A stretch of 64,000 nucleotides of DNA from Asparagopsis taxiformis. Lineage: Eukaryota; Rhodophyta; Florideophyceae; Bonnemaisoniales; Bonnemaisoniaceae. Position 1 is the first letter of the stretch, and each line of letters begins with the position of its first letter. The translations under genes and the position numbers were made by a program. This document shows, piece after piece, positions 42,055 to 52,718 of the stretch. The notes under the pieces were generated by a model that was not told where the DNA came from, did not search any database, and saw nothing but the letters and a program-made list of their open reading frames with translations. Location of the stretch: positions 1 through 64,000 of the forward strand of contig JALQPE010002651.1 in the NCBI GenBank assembly GCA_030407315.1, in the 5' to 3' direction.

Positions 42055-43274
42055 TCACAGACTAACCCAAGTTTCAGAGGCTCCAGATGTCGTATTGCGC
42101 AACAAGCGGAGATTGAATTTCACCTTACACGCGGCCCTATCCTCATTTGTAAGGTTCCTGAAGCACTTGAGCTCCACACGCTTCACAAACGGGCCCCTTC
42201 TGTACTCATATTTCGCATGGTTTTGAAAGTACTCCCCCTTGGCCGCAGAAGCTGCCTGAAAAGCTTCCACCGAAACAACTTGTTCTCCAAATGCGAGAAT
42301 ATAAGAAATATCCGAGTCTAAATGTAGATTGTTCCGGCCACCGTCGGTAGTGTTACTGGGGAGCGGGAAACGTATTTTTAGAGTGATTAGATGTATAACA
42401 TCCAAATCAGAGACGCGAAGGCGGCGATTGGGAGCCAAATTTCGCGATGCCGTCTCGTACGTTTCCACCACACAATTGAAGAATGCCAAAAAAGCATCAC
42501 GGCGTAAATCAGTTTTCAGCTTCTTTGCGTAGTCCATGAACGACATGTCATTTTCTTCTAGATATTTCTTGTCCTCGATATATGTAAAAGTAGTCATGCC
42601 ACCAATGGTCAGTGCAAAATGACTGATAGTTGAAATAACGTAATAACCACAGCTATTCACGTCCACTTGGGTCTTGTAATGTAGCACGTCGGTCATGTAG
42701 TTCGAGTTCATAATTTGCCACGTAGTGCCAGTGATGGCATCTAAAACGGACCTCACCACTGATAACATGCCACCGAAACCTTGTGGCGACTGTTGACCAA
42801 GGCTATCGGCCCAATAGATTCTTGCAGAACTGAAACCTGGGAGCGACGAGTCGTTACTCGAAACAACGAGGCACCAATGGCTTTCATGGGCCATCGGAAT
42901 GAGTACGGTACGAGTATCACTGCAAGGCAGAAGTGAACTGATACGGTCCACAAGGCCAGGCAAGATGTTTTCGTGTAATTTCTTGTCTGCCTGCGTGGTG
43001 GCACTGATGAACTTGACAGATGTAGACGGGGGACGACCACAGTGCCCAATGGAAAGTCCATTTGTGACAGGGCACCCAATAGGATGTGATAATCCATCAT
43101 GTGACCAGTCCTCACTTGAAGTAGCCTGTTAGGAACGAGATCGTTTGCGCTCCGTGCGCTGTCACTACTCTTGAATATTTTCTCCACGTATTGACGGATA
43201 TATTCGTTCTCCGTGTCGACCCCAAGCGACTGGAGTCGACGTATAGTGAGCGACAGCGATGGAGTTCGGGACAT
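42055..43274 (-). pseudogene. Ulp1-like protease of the YR element (copy C)
   Basis: Same protein as copy D at 52719-53938, on the minus strand. The start MSRTPSLSLT lies at 43272-43274. A lost base near 43028 (CCCCCGTCTACA against CCCGCCGTCGACA in copy B) shifts the frame between codon ~82 and the catalytic region. His, Asp and Cys motifs are intact afterwards, and a stop replaces Arg just before the GCHNHG finger half, so the zinc finger is lost. The same defects occur in copy D. Confidence 0.88.
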
Positions 43275-43644
43275 CGCGGTGCGGCGGTAATAGATAGGAT
43301 GTAATAGTATATGGTACAATCCCGCAGCTGCCCCTTCTATGTTGTTATTCAATAGGACCCGCTCACTCCCTGCAAAATCTGAGGATGTTTACTAAACATG
43401 CTCAGATTGTGCAGGGACAGATTAATAGCACGATACTATCGTGTTATTAATCTGTCTCGCTACTATAGAAAGACCCACACTGAATTCTCATAGGATATGA
43501 CCATATCCAACAATAATTGATATTATGTACATGATAAAATAATACTCAACTCTCATTGGACAAGGAGAAGTCCTACTGCTATTTATATCAGGTACATTTG
43601 GGCAGTAATTCGAACATCCGACCTGGCAAAATAGTGGGCAGGTT

Positions 43645-44986
43645 GTGGGGGTTAAGGCAAAACTTGGGAGAAGGTGTTCCGGTCGAAGGTGCCTCCGAAT
43701 CCCTGAGGTGGGGAGCGGAGGGAAGTTTATATAGACTAGGAGGTAGCTCTAAGAGGGGTAACATGAAGGGTAACTACGAGGAGCAGGTATCAGGAGATCA
43801 ACCAATAGGAGAGGAGAATGGGAGATATTGTTGGTGGTGGCGGATCTGGAAACGGTCATGAGGAGAGTGTGACACGGAGGGCCACGTGTAAGAGTCCAGC
43901 AATGTCACACATGTAAGAAGTGTTCAGAATAAACTGTATACTCTTACAGTAAATAAAAACTAGCTTATAGTACTACACTATATTCGTGCATAGAGGCTAG
44001 TTCTAGAGGTGTGTAATCAACTCAAGTCCTACACTATGGTCCTCTAGAAAATGTGCGGTTGTAGAAAGTACTACAGTTAGTTGCACTTCTATTGCAAATT
44101 GTAGCTTTACTTCATAGACACTTCTTCTAGAGAAGAATTAGTTTTTATGCGGGCTAACAGTAGCTGTAGACAGGTAGAAACTAATAGGAATGAGGACCAT
44201 TTACTAGCTCTATGGTACCAAATTCTAACATTACACTGTCTACCTCTGTTCTAGCTCTATCTAGCGAGGTTTTTGTCTGAGGCTAGACGACTTTTTCCCT
44301 CGTCACAAAGTAGATTTAAACTGGTCGATACCATCAGTTCGTAGGATTGAAAAGACCATCAACATTAAACTCTTCATCTTCACCTCAACTACTCAACCTT
44401 CTACAGTAATTTTACTGTCAGCTAAACCTACACGTGTCTGTACTGCCGATCTAGGTCAACTGCTGACAATCCTTTTTGTTACTTTTACAACAAGAGGCTG
44501 ACAGGAACCCATGACACGTGGAAACCTGGAGCCGGGCGCGACCGGGCCCCACAGGAAGGCTTACAGTGTAAGCTCACATTTCTTACATGTAAACTTACAG
44601 TTGAAAATTCATTGAAAAAACGAGGTTTTCCGTCAGTTAAAGTTGTAAGTTACCTGTCATACGGGCATATGGGTGTAAGAAACCCTGTAAGTGGGGCGAA
44701 AGTAACTGAAAAACCCATGTAATCTTGGAAGTAACCGTGGCAGTCACATGACAGGTGCTGTAAGTGTATCATAACATGTAAGTAGCATACTCAAGTGTCT
44801 TCTAGGTGGTGTAAGGTGTACGAAAAGCTGTAAGTAGCCTCGTAGGAGTGGTTACTGTAAGCTTCCCTTGTAGTTGGGAGCTTTGGTCTCTGTGGAATGT
44901 TATTATCTTATTGGATGGTCGGGTATGGTGCTGTAAGAACAGGAATCTAGTGGCTACCATGAGGTCTAGAGGACTGATCCCTTACA
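43645..44986 (-). repeat. LTR-like repeat nested in YR copy C
   Basis: Mirror of 51009-52349, flanked by the same five-base duplication (CAGGT on the plus strand, 43640-43644 and following 44986). It interrupts the intergenic region between YR genes 2 and 3. Confidence 0.85.
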
Positions 44987-45002
44987 CAGGTGCATGAAAA
45001 CG

Positions 45003-45081
45003 ACCACATACCTCAATTTTATTTATGATAACTGCTTCTCAATAATACTGAGTGTTTTCCTTCTATTTCCACCCAGGGCTA
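45003..45081 (-). pseudogene. Remnant of the GCR1_C-like gene 3' end (copy C)
   Basis: Mirror of 50914-50992. It encodes the last residues (LSIIEKQLS) and stop of YR gene 2 with its AATAAA, and shows that gene 2 precedes gene 3 in this copy too. Confidence 0.75.
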
Positions 45082-45199
45082 TGATCTGAAACATGAATTC
45101 CCCAATCCTGGTACTGTAAGTATATTAATTGTCTATAGATCCAACTGTGTAACATGGAATGACAAGTCTGTTGCGCCAAAAGAGCTTGAGTTTATCTGT

Positions 45200-45425
45200 C
45201 GTATGTGGACACGGACGAGGAGCAAAACGTTGTAAATGTAAATCGTAGAAGAGATATATTTTACTAAGTCTAACTTACCCCTAGGTTATTCTGCCACCGC
45301 TCGGAGCTGCATTCAACTCCCAGCGATTGGACGTCTGGAACTTTCCAGGTGTCCATCTAACCCTAAATTTAAATTCTTGTAGAAATTACCTGTAGAATTT
45401 TTCTGGTAAAAGTTATTTCCACATG
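45200..45425 (-). repeat. Retroelement leader/LTR fragment (left arm)
   Basis: Reverse complement of 50573-50795, and homologous to 54259-54485, which precedes a gag gene. It starts (minus strand) TGTGGAAATAACTTTTACC. Confidence 0.7.
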
Positions 45426-45484
45426 ACCCCCGACCAGGCCGAGGCGCCGAGGAGGTCTAATTTCGCAGGTTTGGAGCTGTGCTC

Positions 45485-45493
45485 TGTATAATA
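45485..45493 (+). promoter_or_regulatory. TATA-like element before the H3-tail gene
   Basis: CTGTATAATAG about 270 bp before the ATG at 45756. It lies inside the inverted arm, so the mirror copy near 50505 points inward from the other side. Confidence 0.35.
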
Positions 45494-45755
45494 GCCGGCA
45501 GGCCTTCCGAGTGGGTCTGGACTTCAGACCTTCTTCAACCGCTGGCCTCATCGTCACTGGAATTACGGTAAGCAATTTACAGTATAGCTTAGCTTACTGT
45601 GGCTCGATAACTTACAGTAAACGGCAGCTTGCAGTCATCCAACCTCTCGTCTTCCCTTTGGTCTTCTTTCCGAGCACCCTGCGTAGTTGCGGTCGTCCTT
45701 TCGTTGAAAAATCGCTTACGTGGGCCTTTTGGTACCTGGCCGGTGATCCATTGGG

Positions 45756-46602
45756 ATGGCTAAGACGAAACAGACTGCGAAGAAGTCGACTGGGGGGACT
45801 GCCCCACGGCGGGGAGCTAGCTGGTCGAGCAGCGCGGATTCCTAGACGAGGCCCTACCGTCGCTCCTGGCACCAACCGGCGTGAGGGCGGCCAGGAGGTA
45901 CGCTATCGCCCCGGGGAAGTCGTCCCCGTGCGGGTAAACGAGGTTAACTTCGACGACAAATCCCATCGGGAAATTCGCCAGAACCTCTTCCGCTGGTTCG
46001 GAAGTGAAGACGTCCGGAACATCCGCCGTTCCACCAACCACTGTGGTCGTTTCGTTGTCGACTTTGGCCGTAATCGTCGTGATCCGTGCGAAGTAACGGC
46101 CAGGGAACTGGGGTTCCTCTTCTGGCCTCAGATCGTCGAATTTGCCTCCGATCCTGCCATCTCCATCCTCACCGCGGAGATGGCCTGCCGTCTCGGTCTC
46201 ACGGAGTCCTACGGTGACACTGAGGTACGCCGAATGCCCCGACGACACCGACTGGATCATCGAGAAGATCTGGTTGTCGAAGGGCGGTAACAACGGCGAA
46301 ATGGAAAGTTGCTTCTACGCCTCCGCCGAAGGGGAACGCGCCGGCCATCGGATCGATCTATATACGATGGTTTTCCGTCAGGTTTCCGAACAGGCGGAGT
46401 GTGACGCGGAACTCCAGGGGCAGGATAATCCCTCTCCTGTGACCCGAGAGAGTGGTCAACCCTCGCGGGTGAGTTTAATTGCCAGCATCGACGCCTGGTG
46501 TTATAATAATCTTGGCAAGAAGAAACGGGTCAATGTCGCCATGGCTCGGGTTCCCTCCCCCAAAGCCTCCAAATTCTTCGTAGGGACCCGCGGAACCGCC
46601 TA
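45756..46602 (+). pseudogene. Histone H3-tail mimic fused to an unknown domain (frameshifted)
   Basis: From the ATG at 45756 the frame reads AKTKQTAKKSTGGTAPRR, equal to residues 1-18 of histone H3 at 14 of 18 positions, including K4, K9, S10 and T11; K14 is Thr. One base too many in a G run at 45811-45814 breaks the frame; in the next frame ELAGRAAR and, after a longer linker, RYRPGEVVPVRV continue the match to H3 (QLATKAAR, RYRPGTVALREI). The histone fold itself is not recognisable; ~150 residues of unknown type follow (DDTDWIIEKIW, then WCYNNLGKKKRV) after another frameshift near 46230, ending at TAG 46601-46603. It may be a transposon protein that imitates the H3 tail to bind chromatin readers or writers. 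Confidence 0.6.
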
Positions 46603-47214
46603 GTGGTACCAGTGCAGGACTTTACTAACAACTGCCTGCGTGCCGCGGCCGCCTATTGTATCGCTCTCGTGTGCGATTTTGACGCGGCCGATAGGTTCTT
46701 CCGTCGGGAACTGGCCCGGGATGAAGAAGAACGATTCGTTCGGGGTTATTGTGCTAGCACCGTGGAATTCGGTTCGGTCTCGAAAGCCATCGCTGACCGT
46801 GCTCCCTTGACAGTCTTTTTATCTCGGGAGGCGACTGCCCATTTCGACCTGGGGGCCCCAGGTTCCCGCTCCAGGCAATGGATGTGGTTCTGGGATAAGC
46901 TGTCGCGAGAGCCCGGTGTGTATGTATTGCAGGTTTGGAGTCGAGACGGGCTAAAACACGCTATCTGCATTGATGCGCGAGCCCAACCTGGCCTGATCTA
47001 CGAATCCTCCGAATCCTTTGTTATGCGCTTGGAGCCCCGGGCATTATTCCTGTGCTGCAGCACGAGCAAGTCGCCGGACTTCCAAGTATTCGACGATCTC
47101 CGACGCGTCCGACGAGTTAGGTCGACTCCGGAAGAGAAGCGTGCGAGACATCAGCGCAAAAGGAAGCGTGAGAAGGTCCGTAAAGCGAAAATCGATGGTG
47201 TGGGGCCGTCTTAG
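46603..47214 (+). CDS. Papain-like cysteine peptidase-like frame
   Basis: About 203 codons directly after the H3-like frame; the first codon here is GTG, so it probably is the continuation of that protein in another phase rather than a separate start. TNNCLRAAAAYCIAL looks like the nucleophile helix of a papain-like fold, GLKHAICIDAR its His strand, and LIYESSE the third active-site strand, with Glu where Asp is usual. The end is strongly basic (RHQRKRKREKVRKAK), a probable nuclear signal. The peptidase assignment rests on pattern only. The frame overlaps the helicase-containing frame at its 3' end. Confidence 0.4.
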   Translation: MVPVQDFTNNCLRAAAAYCIALVCDFDAADRFFRRELARDEEERFVRGYCASTVEFGSVSKAIADRAPLTVFLSREATAHFDLGAPGSRSRQWMWFWDKLSREPGVYVLQVWSRDGLKHAICIDARAQPGLIYESSESFVMRLEPRALFLCCSTSKSPDFQVFDDLRRVRRVRSTPEEKRARHQRKRKREKVRKAKIDGVGPS

Positions 47215-47217
47215 CAC

Positions 47218-48334
47218 AGCACGGTTTGATAGAGAAGGAAATGAATCGAAAACAGCTCGGGATACAAGCGCCGGTAGTGAACGTACTGTCGCAAACCGGG
47301 GAAAGAAGCGCGTATTATTTGGTGCAGCCAGCGGGGAACTGTCTACTCCATGCATTGTTTTGAGCACTTTCGGTTCGTTGTGGCGGATATTTAGAGACAA
47401 TCCAACGGCACAGTTCGATGCAATCGTTATTGATGAGGCTTCTCAAGCTGCCGACGTTGATTACCTTCCACTCCTACAATTTCTGACTGAAAAATTTAAG
47501 GTTGAGGACGCGCCACCTATGTCTCTCTTCGGAGATCCCATGCCACAGAGCCCTGTCCTGCGTGGACCGCGAAACATCATGTCCTCTATCTATACAATGT
47601 CTTGGCTGGACAGGCTTGCTCGTAATGAATCATCGCTTCTTCATCAATCAAATATAGTACGCTGCATCTGTCTTCAAGAGCAATATCGCATGCATCCGGA
47701 GATTAACAGAGTTTCCAATGTCATAGCGCACAGGAATGTGGCCGACCATCACTCTTGTGTTACAAGCAGTGATACCTATACCAAGTGGTTGATCCCTTAC
47801 GTTTATGGGAATGGTGGTCGTGTCCCGATCTACATGAGTGACGCGAAGGATATCAGCCTTACTGACCTGTCCCATCCCGCCCGCCTCTTCGATCCTTATT
47901 TCAGGCGAAGGAACAATCATTTTTCGTATGGGGAACTTTCAATGCAAGGAAGCTATGACATGAGCATTCCGGAGGCGATATTAATATCCGAATTGGTCCG
48001 AATCCTCCTCACCGTTCCAAATTTGCGCCAGGAAGATATTCTCATCTTGACTGTATATAACAAGCAACGGTCCTGTATCCTTGCACATCTTGCTATGATG
48101 TTCGCGAAGGTCTTCAACCATGAGCCCTGCACCATAACTGTTTCTACTATTGCCGCTGCACAGGGTAGCGAATGTCCAGTAGTGATATACATTGCGACAA
48201 GAAATGGGAGAAGAACGTCTAGCAGCAGTACTCATGACAGCTTCGGTTTAGTTGATGACGTTTGCGGTATTTATGTGATGGTCACACGGGCTATGCGTCA
48301 TCTGTACATAGTGGGGGATTCAATTTCCTGGTAG
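47218..48334 (+). pseudogene. UPF1-like SF1 helicase, C-terminal part
   Basis: Motifs II to VI of superfamily 1B helicases appear in order: IDEASQAADV (II, ~47430), LFGDPMPQSP (III), LQEQYRMHPEI (IV, ~47675), STIAAAQGSE (V, ~48145) and VMVTRAMRHLYIVGD (VI, ~48280). The N-terminal part with the Walker A motif and the UPF1-specific inserts is absent; upstream sequence belongs to the peptidase-like frame. This is a 5'-truncated gene, possibly captured by or interrupted by the flanking mobile DNA. UPF1/senataxin-type helicases unwind RNA or RNA-DNA hybrids. Confidence 0.82.
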
Positions 48335-48900
48335 CAAAGAGTGCTGTGTGGACGAGGGTCGTGAGAGAAACTTCACCATAGCTTCTTACAACTCACTTTC
48401 CTTTCAGCTATAGTTGGCCTCCCTTCCTATAAACTTAAGTTTTCTTCAAATACCAATGCTAACGCTGGATACTTCGTCGAAGGTTTTGGGACCCATACTG
48501 CATACCATATGCTACACGTGTTCTGGTCACCGGTAGTGAAACCAGTGACATGGATGGCTCACTGAGGAACCAAAAATGGGGAGTGTGCGCCAGAGGTCGT
48601 GCGGCCGATGACAACACGTGTAGCCTGGATACGTTATGCTACACGTGTTCTGGTCAGCGGTAGTGAAACCAGTAGACCTCTTGATCAAGTAATGGCTTTT
48701 AAAGTATTTAGAAAGCGACTATATAATATGTTCATTTCGAAAAATACTAGAAAATTGATCTAATACATAACACTTGCATAATTGCAGATTGAATCATCAC
48801 AGATCGACTATTTGATCAAAGATCGATATATTTCCTAATTGCCAAGCGTGAAACTAGATGACCACGACTATTCCAAACACAGGCTTTCTTCATAGTAGTT
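48335..48900. repeat. Spacer with a duplicated 33 bp repeat
   Basis: TGCTACACGTGTTCTGGTCA plus GTAGTGAAACCAGT occurs at about 48510 and again at about 48637, and the inverted form ACACGTGTAGC at about 48614. The block could be the end of a small non-autonomous element. The rest is AT-rich without a gene. Confidence 0.55.
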
Positions 48901-48914
48901 GCAATCCAATAGAG

Positions 48915-48920
48915 TATAAA
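48915..48920 (+). promoter_or_regulatory. TATA box of the Harbinger-type transposase
   Basis: TATAAA 83 bp before the ATG at 49003, with CCAAT ten bases earlier (48905-48909). Confidence 0.6.
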
Positions 48921-49002
48921 AGTAGCCACTTACCCCAGTCCAGACCAACTCTCACCATCCACATACCTCTACAGGCCACTCATCCACTCACAGCTCAACA
49001 AC

Positions 49003-50187
49003 ATGTCTACCAACCCTACCGCTAACATCAATAGGGCCCTTATCATGCTCAGTGAGGCCGCTGAGACCCACCGTAACCACATTCAGTCGAGTGTTCCCCG
49101 TGATGACTCGTCCGATGATGAAGTGTCAGCATGTACGCTTCTGGACTGCTACGTGTCATAGGGAGGGCCCGATACCCTCAAAACGATGACAAATTTCACG
49201 GAGTCTGAATTTGACTATATTTGGAGACGAATGAACACCCATGTTCAGTCCACGTGGAACGTCGGGAGAGGTCGTAAGTCAAAGCATCAGCCCAAGGATG
49301 TTCTTTTCATGACACTCACTGTGCTCAAGCATCCTTCGACGTGGCAGATGTCTAGTTTGATGTTTGATATGAAAGGGCCAACCTTCCAGAAGCTGATCAT
49401 GGGATATCTGGAAATAATTGGGCCGGAGCTGTACAAATTCGCAGTGACAAGAATGAACTCCAAGTACACTAGGAAGAAGGAGATGTTGGAAGGCAATGTC
49501 TTCTCGACATTCGATTTTTGTCGATATGCCACAGATGTCACTTTTCAGCAGACTAATCGCCCATCTGGGAATATGCGTGAGGGCAAGTTATATTTCAGTG
49601 GTAAGCACAAGTTGTACGGATACAAAACCGAGGTGTCTGTCATTCCACGTGGATACGCTATTGGCTGCAGCAAGCATCGCCCTGGATCTATTTCGGATAT
49701 TGAGATCTTCTATGATAACCTGGATTTTCACGAGAGTTCTGTGGCCAAAGGCAATGACATGGCTGAACTTGATGATGATGGAGAATTGAATGACACATAC
49801 CCTAATCAATGAGGCATACTCGGTGACAAGGGATATCAGGGTGGAACAAGACACATCAGGATGGTCCATACAGTTAAGAAGTCAATTAATGGGACTCTGA
49901 CTGCAGACGAGAAGGTGTTCAATAAGGAGCTGTCAAGTGACAGAATTATTGTGGAGAACTATTTTGGTCGCCTGTCAAGCTTATGGACTGTCATGTCCAA
50001 CAAGTACAAGTGGAACGAAGACACGTACGATCTGGTTTTCCGTACTTATGTGGCACTGACAAACATCCACGTCAAGTTCAATCCGCTTCGTGACAGTGAC
50101 CAGTCCTTCTATAAGTCGCTGCAGAACTATCTTGTCAATACTGGAGATAACATCTCTCGTAAAAGGGCCCGCCTTGCCTGGATATGA
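49003..50187 (+). pseudogene. PIF/Harbinger-type DDE transposase with two in-frame stops
   Basis: One reading frame runs from the ATG at 49003 to the TGA at 50185, interrupted only by TAG at 49159-49161 and TGA at 49810-49812. The DDE_Tnp_4 pattern is complete: D in CRYATDVTFQ, D in LGDKGYQGG (just after the TGA) and E in RIIVENYFGRLS. The N-terminus is acidic and Ser-rich, as expected for a leader; MTNFTESEFDYIW starts the conserved part. The protein would be 394 residues without the stops. Harbinger elements usually need a second Myb-like protein, which I do not see here. The gene lies in the centre of the 3.8 kb inverted repeat. Confidence 0.82.
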
Positions 50188-50572
50188 TAGTATGTAGGGT
50201 TGACCATGCTCCAGACTTGATTCACCAGTAAAAATTCGATGTTCGAACCCTTTCACGTAGGGGCAGGCTCTGAAAAAAAACTTGGTCGTTGATTACATCC
50301 ATAGTGGAAGCTGCATTCAGGAAATGACATTTAGTAGTTCATTGTACTGTTCGAAGGCTAGTAGTGTGCTGAGTAGTTTGATTGGATAAGCTTCAAGCGT
50401 GGCATTGGAGCGAGCTTTGTCCCACACACACTTTTCCAGTGACGATGAGGCCAGCGGTTGAAGAAGGTCTGACGTCCAGACCCACTCGGAAGGCCTGCCG
50501 GCTATTATACAGAGCACAGCTCCAAACCTGCGAAATTAGACCTCCTCGGCGCCTCGGCCTGGTCGGGGGTCA

Positions 50573-50795
50573 TGTGGAAATAACTTTTACCAGAAAAATT
50601 CTACAGGTAATTTCTACAAGAATTTAAATTTAGGGTTAGATGGACACCTGGAAAGTTCCAGACGTCCAATCGCTGGGAGTTGAATGCAGCTCCGAGCGGT
50701 GGCAGAATAACCTAGGGGTAAGTTAGACTTAGTAAATATATCTCTTCTACGATTTACATTTACAACGTTTTGCTCCTCGTCCGTGTCCACATACG
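50573..50795 (+). repeat. Retroelement leader/LTR fragment (right arm)
   Basis: Direct repeat of 54259-54485 (TGTGGAAATAACTTTTACC ... AACCTAGGGGTAAGTTAGAC ... CCACATACGAC). Confidence 0.75.
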
Positions 50796-50913
50796 ACAGA
50801 TAAACTCAAGCTCTTTTGGCGCAACAGACTTGTCATTCCATGTTACACAGTTGGATCTATAGACAATTAATATACTTACAGTACCAGGATTGGGGAATTC
50901 ATGTTTCAGATCA

Positions 50914-50992
50914 TAGCCCTGGGTGGAAATAGAAGGAAAACACTCAGTATTATTGAGAAGCAGTTATCATAAATAAAATTGAGGTATGTGGT
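50914..50992 (+). pseudogene. Remnant of the GCR1_C-like gene 3' end (copy D)
   Basis: Matches 22233-22305 (GGGTGGAAA, then ATTGAGAAGCAGTTATCATA and AATAAAAT), i.e. the last codons and stop of YR gene 2. Together with the Ulp1-like gene downstream it shows that genes 2 and 3 travel together. Confidence 0.78.
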
Positions 50993-51008
50993 CGTTTTCA
51001 TGCACCTG

Positions 51009-52349
51009 TGTAAGGGATCAGTCCTCTAGACCTCATGGTAGCCACTAGATTCCTGTTCTTACAGCACCATACCCGACCATCCAATAAGATAATAACATTC
51101 CACAGAGACCAAAGCTCCCAACTACAAGGGAAGCTTACAGTAACCACTCCTACGAGGCTACTTACAGCTTTTCGTACACCTTACACCACCTAGAAGACAC
51201 TTGAGTATGCTACTTACATGTTATGATACACTTACAGCACCTGTCATGTGACTGCCACGGTTACTTCCAAGATTACATGGGTTTTTCAGTTACTTTCGCC
51301 CCACTTACAGGGTTTCTTACACCCATATGCCCGTATGACAGGTAACTTACAACTTTAACTGACGGAAACCTCGTTTTTTCAATGAATTTTCAACTGTAAG
51401 TTTACATGTAAGAAATGTGAGCTTACACTGTAAGCCTTCCTGTGGGGCCCGGTCGCGCCCGGCTCCAGGTTTCCACGTGTCATGGGTTCCTGTCAGCCTC
51501 TTGTTGTAAAAGTAACAAAAAGGATTGTCAGCAGTTGACCTAGATCGGCAGTACAGACACGTGTAGGTTTAGCTGACAGTAAAATTACTGTAGAAGGTTG
51601 AGTAGTTGAGGTGAAGATGAAGAGTTTAATGTTGATGGTCTTTTCAATCCTACGAACTGATGGTATCGACCAGTTTAAATCTACTTTGTGACGAGGAAAA
51701 AGTCGTCTAGCCTCAGACAAAAACCTCGCTAGATAGAGCTAGAACAGAGGTAGACAGTGTAATGTTAGAATTTGGTACCATAGAGCTAGTAAATGGTCCT
51801 CATTCCTATTAGTTTCTACCTGTCTACAGCTACTGTTAGCCCGCATAAAAACTAATTCTTCTCTAGAAGAAGTGTCTATGAAGTAAAGCTACAATTTGCA
51901 ATAGAAGTGCAACTAACTGTAGTACTTTCTACAACCGCACATTTTCTAGAGGACCATAGTGTAGGACTTGAGTTGATTACACACCTCTAGAACTAGCCTC
52001 TATGCACGAATATAGTGTAGTACTATAAGCTAGTTTTTATTTACTGTAAGAGTATACAGTTTATTCTGAACACTTCTTACATGTGTGACATTGCTGGACT
52101 CTTACACGTGGCCCTCCGTGTCACACTCTCCTCATGACCGTTTCCAGATCCGCCACCACCAACAATATCTCCCATTCTCCTCTCCTATTGGTTGATCTCC
52201 TGATACCTGCTCCTCGTAGTTACCCTTCATGTTACCCCTCTTAGAGCTACCTCCTAGTCTATATAAACTTCCCTCCGCTCCCCACCTCAGGGATTCGGAG
52301 GCACCTTCGACCGGAACACCTTCTCCCAAGTTTTGCCTTAACCCCCACA
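51009..52349 (+). repeat. LTR-like repeat nested in YR copy D (1.34 kb)
   Basis: Begins TGTAAGGGATCAG and ends CTTAACCCCCACA (TG...CA). It is flanked by ACCTG at 51004-51008 and 52350-52354, a 5 bp duplication supported by the uninterrupted sequence in copy B (near 22320). It carries a TATATAAA box at 52260-52267 and many CTTACA hexamers in its first 500 bp. These traits fit a solo LTR, though no internal retroelement region belonging to it was identified. Confidence 0.75.
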
Positions 52350-52535
52350 ACCTGCCCACTATTTTGCCAGGTCGGATGTTCGAATTACTGCCCAAATGTA
52401 CCTGATATAAATAGCAGTAGGACTTCTCCTTGTCCAATGAGAGTTGAGTATTATTTTATCATGTACATAATATCAATTATTGTTGGATATGGTCATATCC
52501 TATGAGAATTCAGTGTGGGTCTTTCTATAGTAGCG

Positions 52536-52625
52536 AGACAGATTAATAACACGATAGTATCGTGCTATTAATCTGTCCCTGCACAATCTGAGCATGTTTA
52601 GTAAACATCCTCAGATTTTGCAGGG
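52536..52625. repeat. Two adjacent palindromes in YR copy D
   Basis: A near-perfect palindrome at 52536-52577 (arms GACAGATTAATAACACGATA and complement, one mismatch) is followed by a second at 52578-52625 (CCTGCACAATCTGAG ... CTCAGATTTTGCAGG with TGTTTAGTAAACA in the middle). Copy B has unrelated sequence here; copy C has the mirror. Confidence 0.85.
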
Positions 52626-52718
52626 AGTGAGCGGGTCCTATTGAATAACAACATAGAAGGGGCAGCTGCGGGATTGTACCATATACTATTACATCCTATC
52701 TATTACCGCCGCACCGCG

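Larger units (their letters stand above)
41736..45562. repeat. 3.8 kb inverted repeat, left arm
   Basis: The exact reverse complement of 50434-54258 apart from very few bases; the 302-, 199- and 101-codon frames inside are identical between arms. Each arm contains the 3' half of a YR element, a nested LTR-like repeat and a retroelement leader fragment. The arms flank a unique 4.87 kb centre. Confidence 0.93.

Noticed and set aside
43556..43861. 101-codon frame in both inverted arms
   Set aside because: It lies across the end of the LTR-like repeat and its promoter and is identical in both arms only because the arms are identical.
45756..46300. Ordinary decayed histone H3 gene
   Set aside because: Only the tail and the RYRPG stretch match; the linker is longer and the following ~100 residues do not follow the histone fold, so a tail mimic fits better, though this is not settled.
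48335..48360. Helicase as complete host gene
   Set aside because: Motifs I and Ia are missing and the upstream sequence codes for an unrelated frame, so it is listed as truncated.
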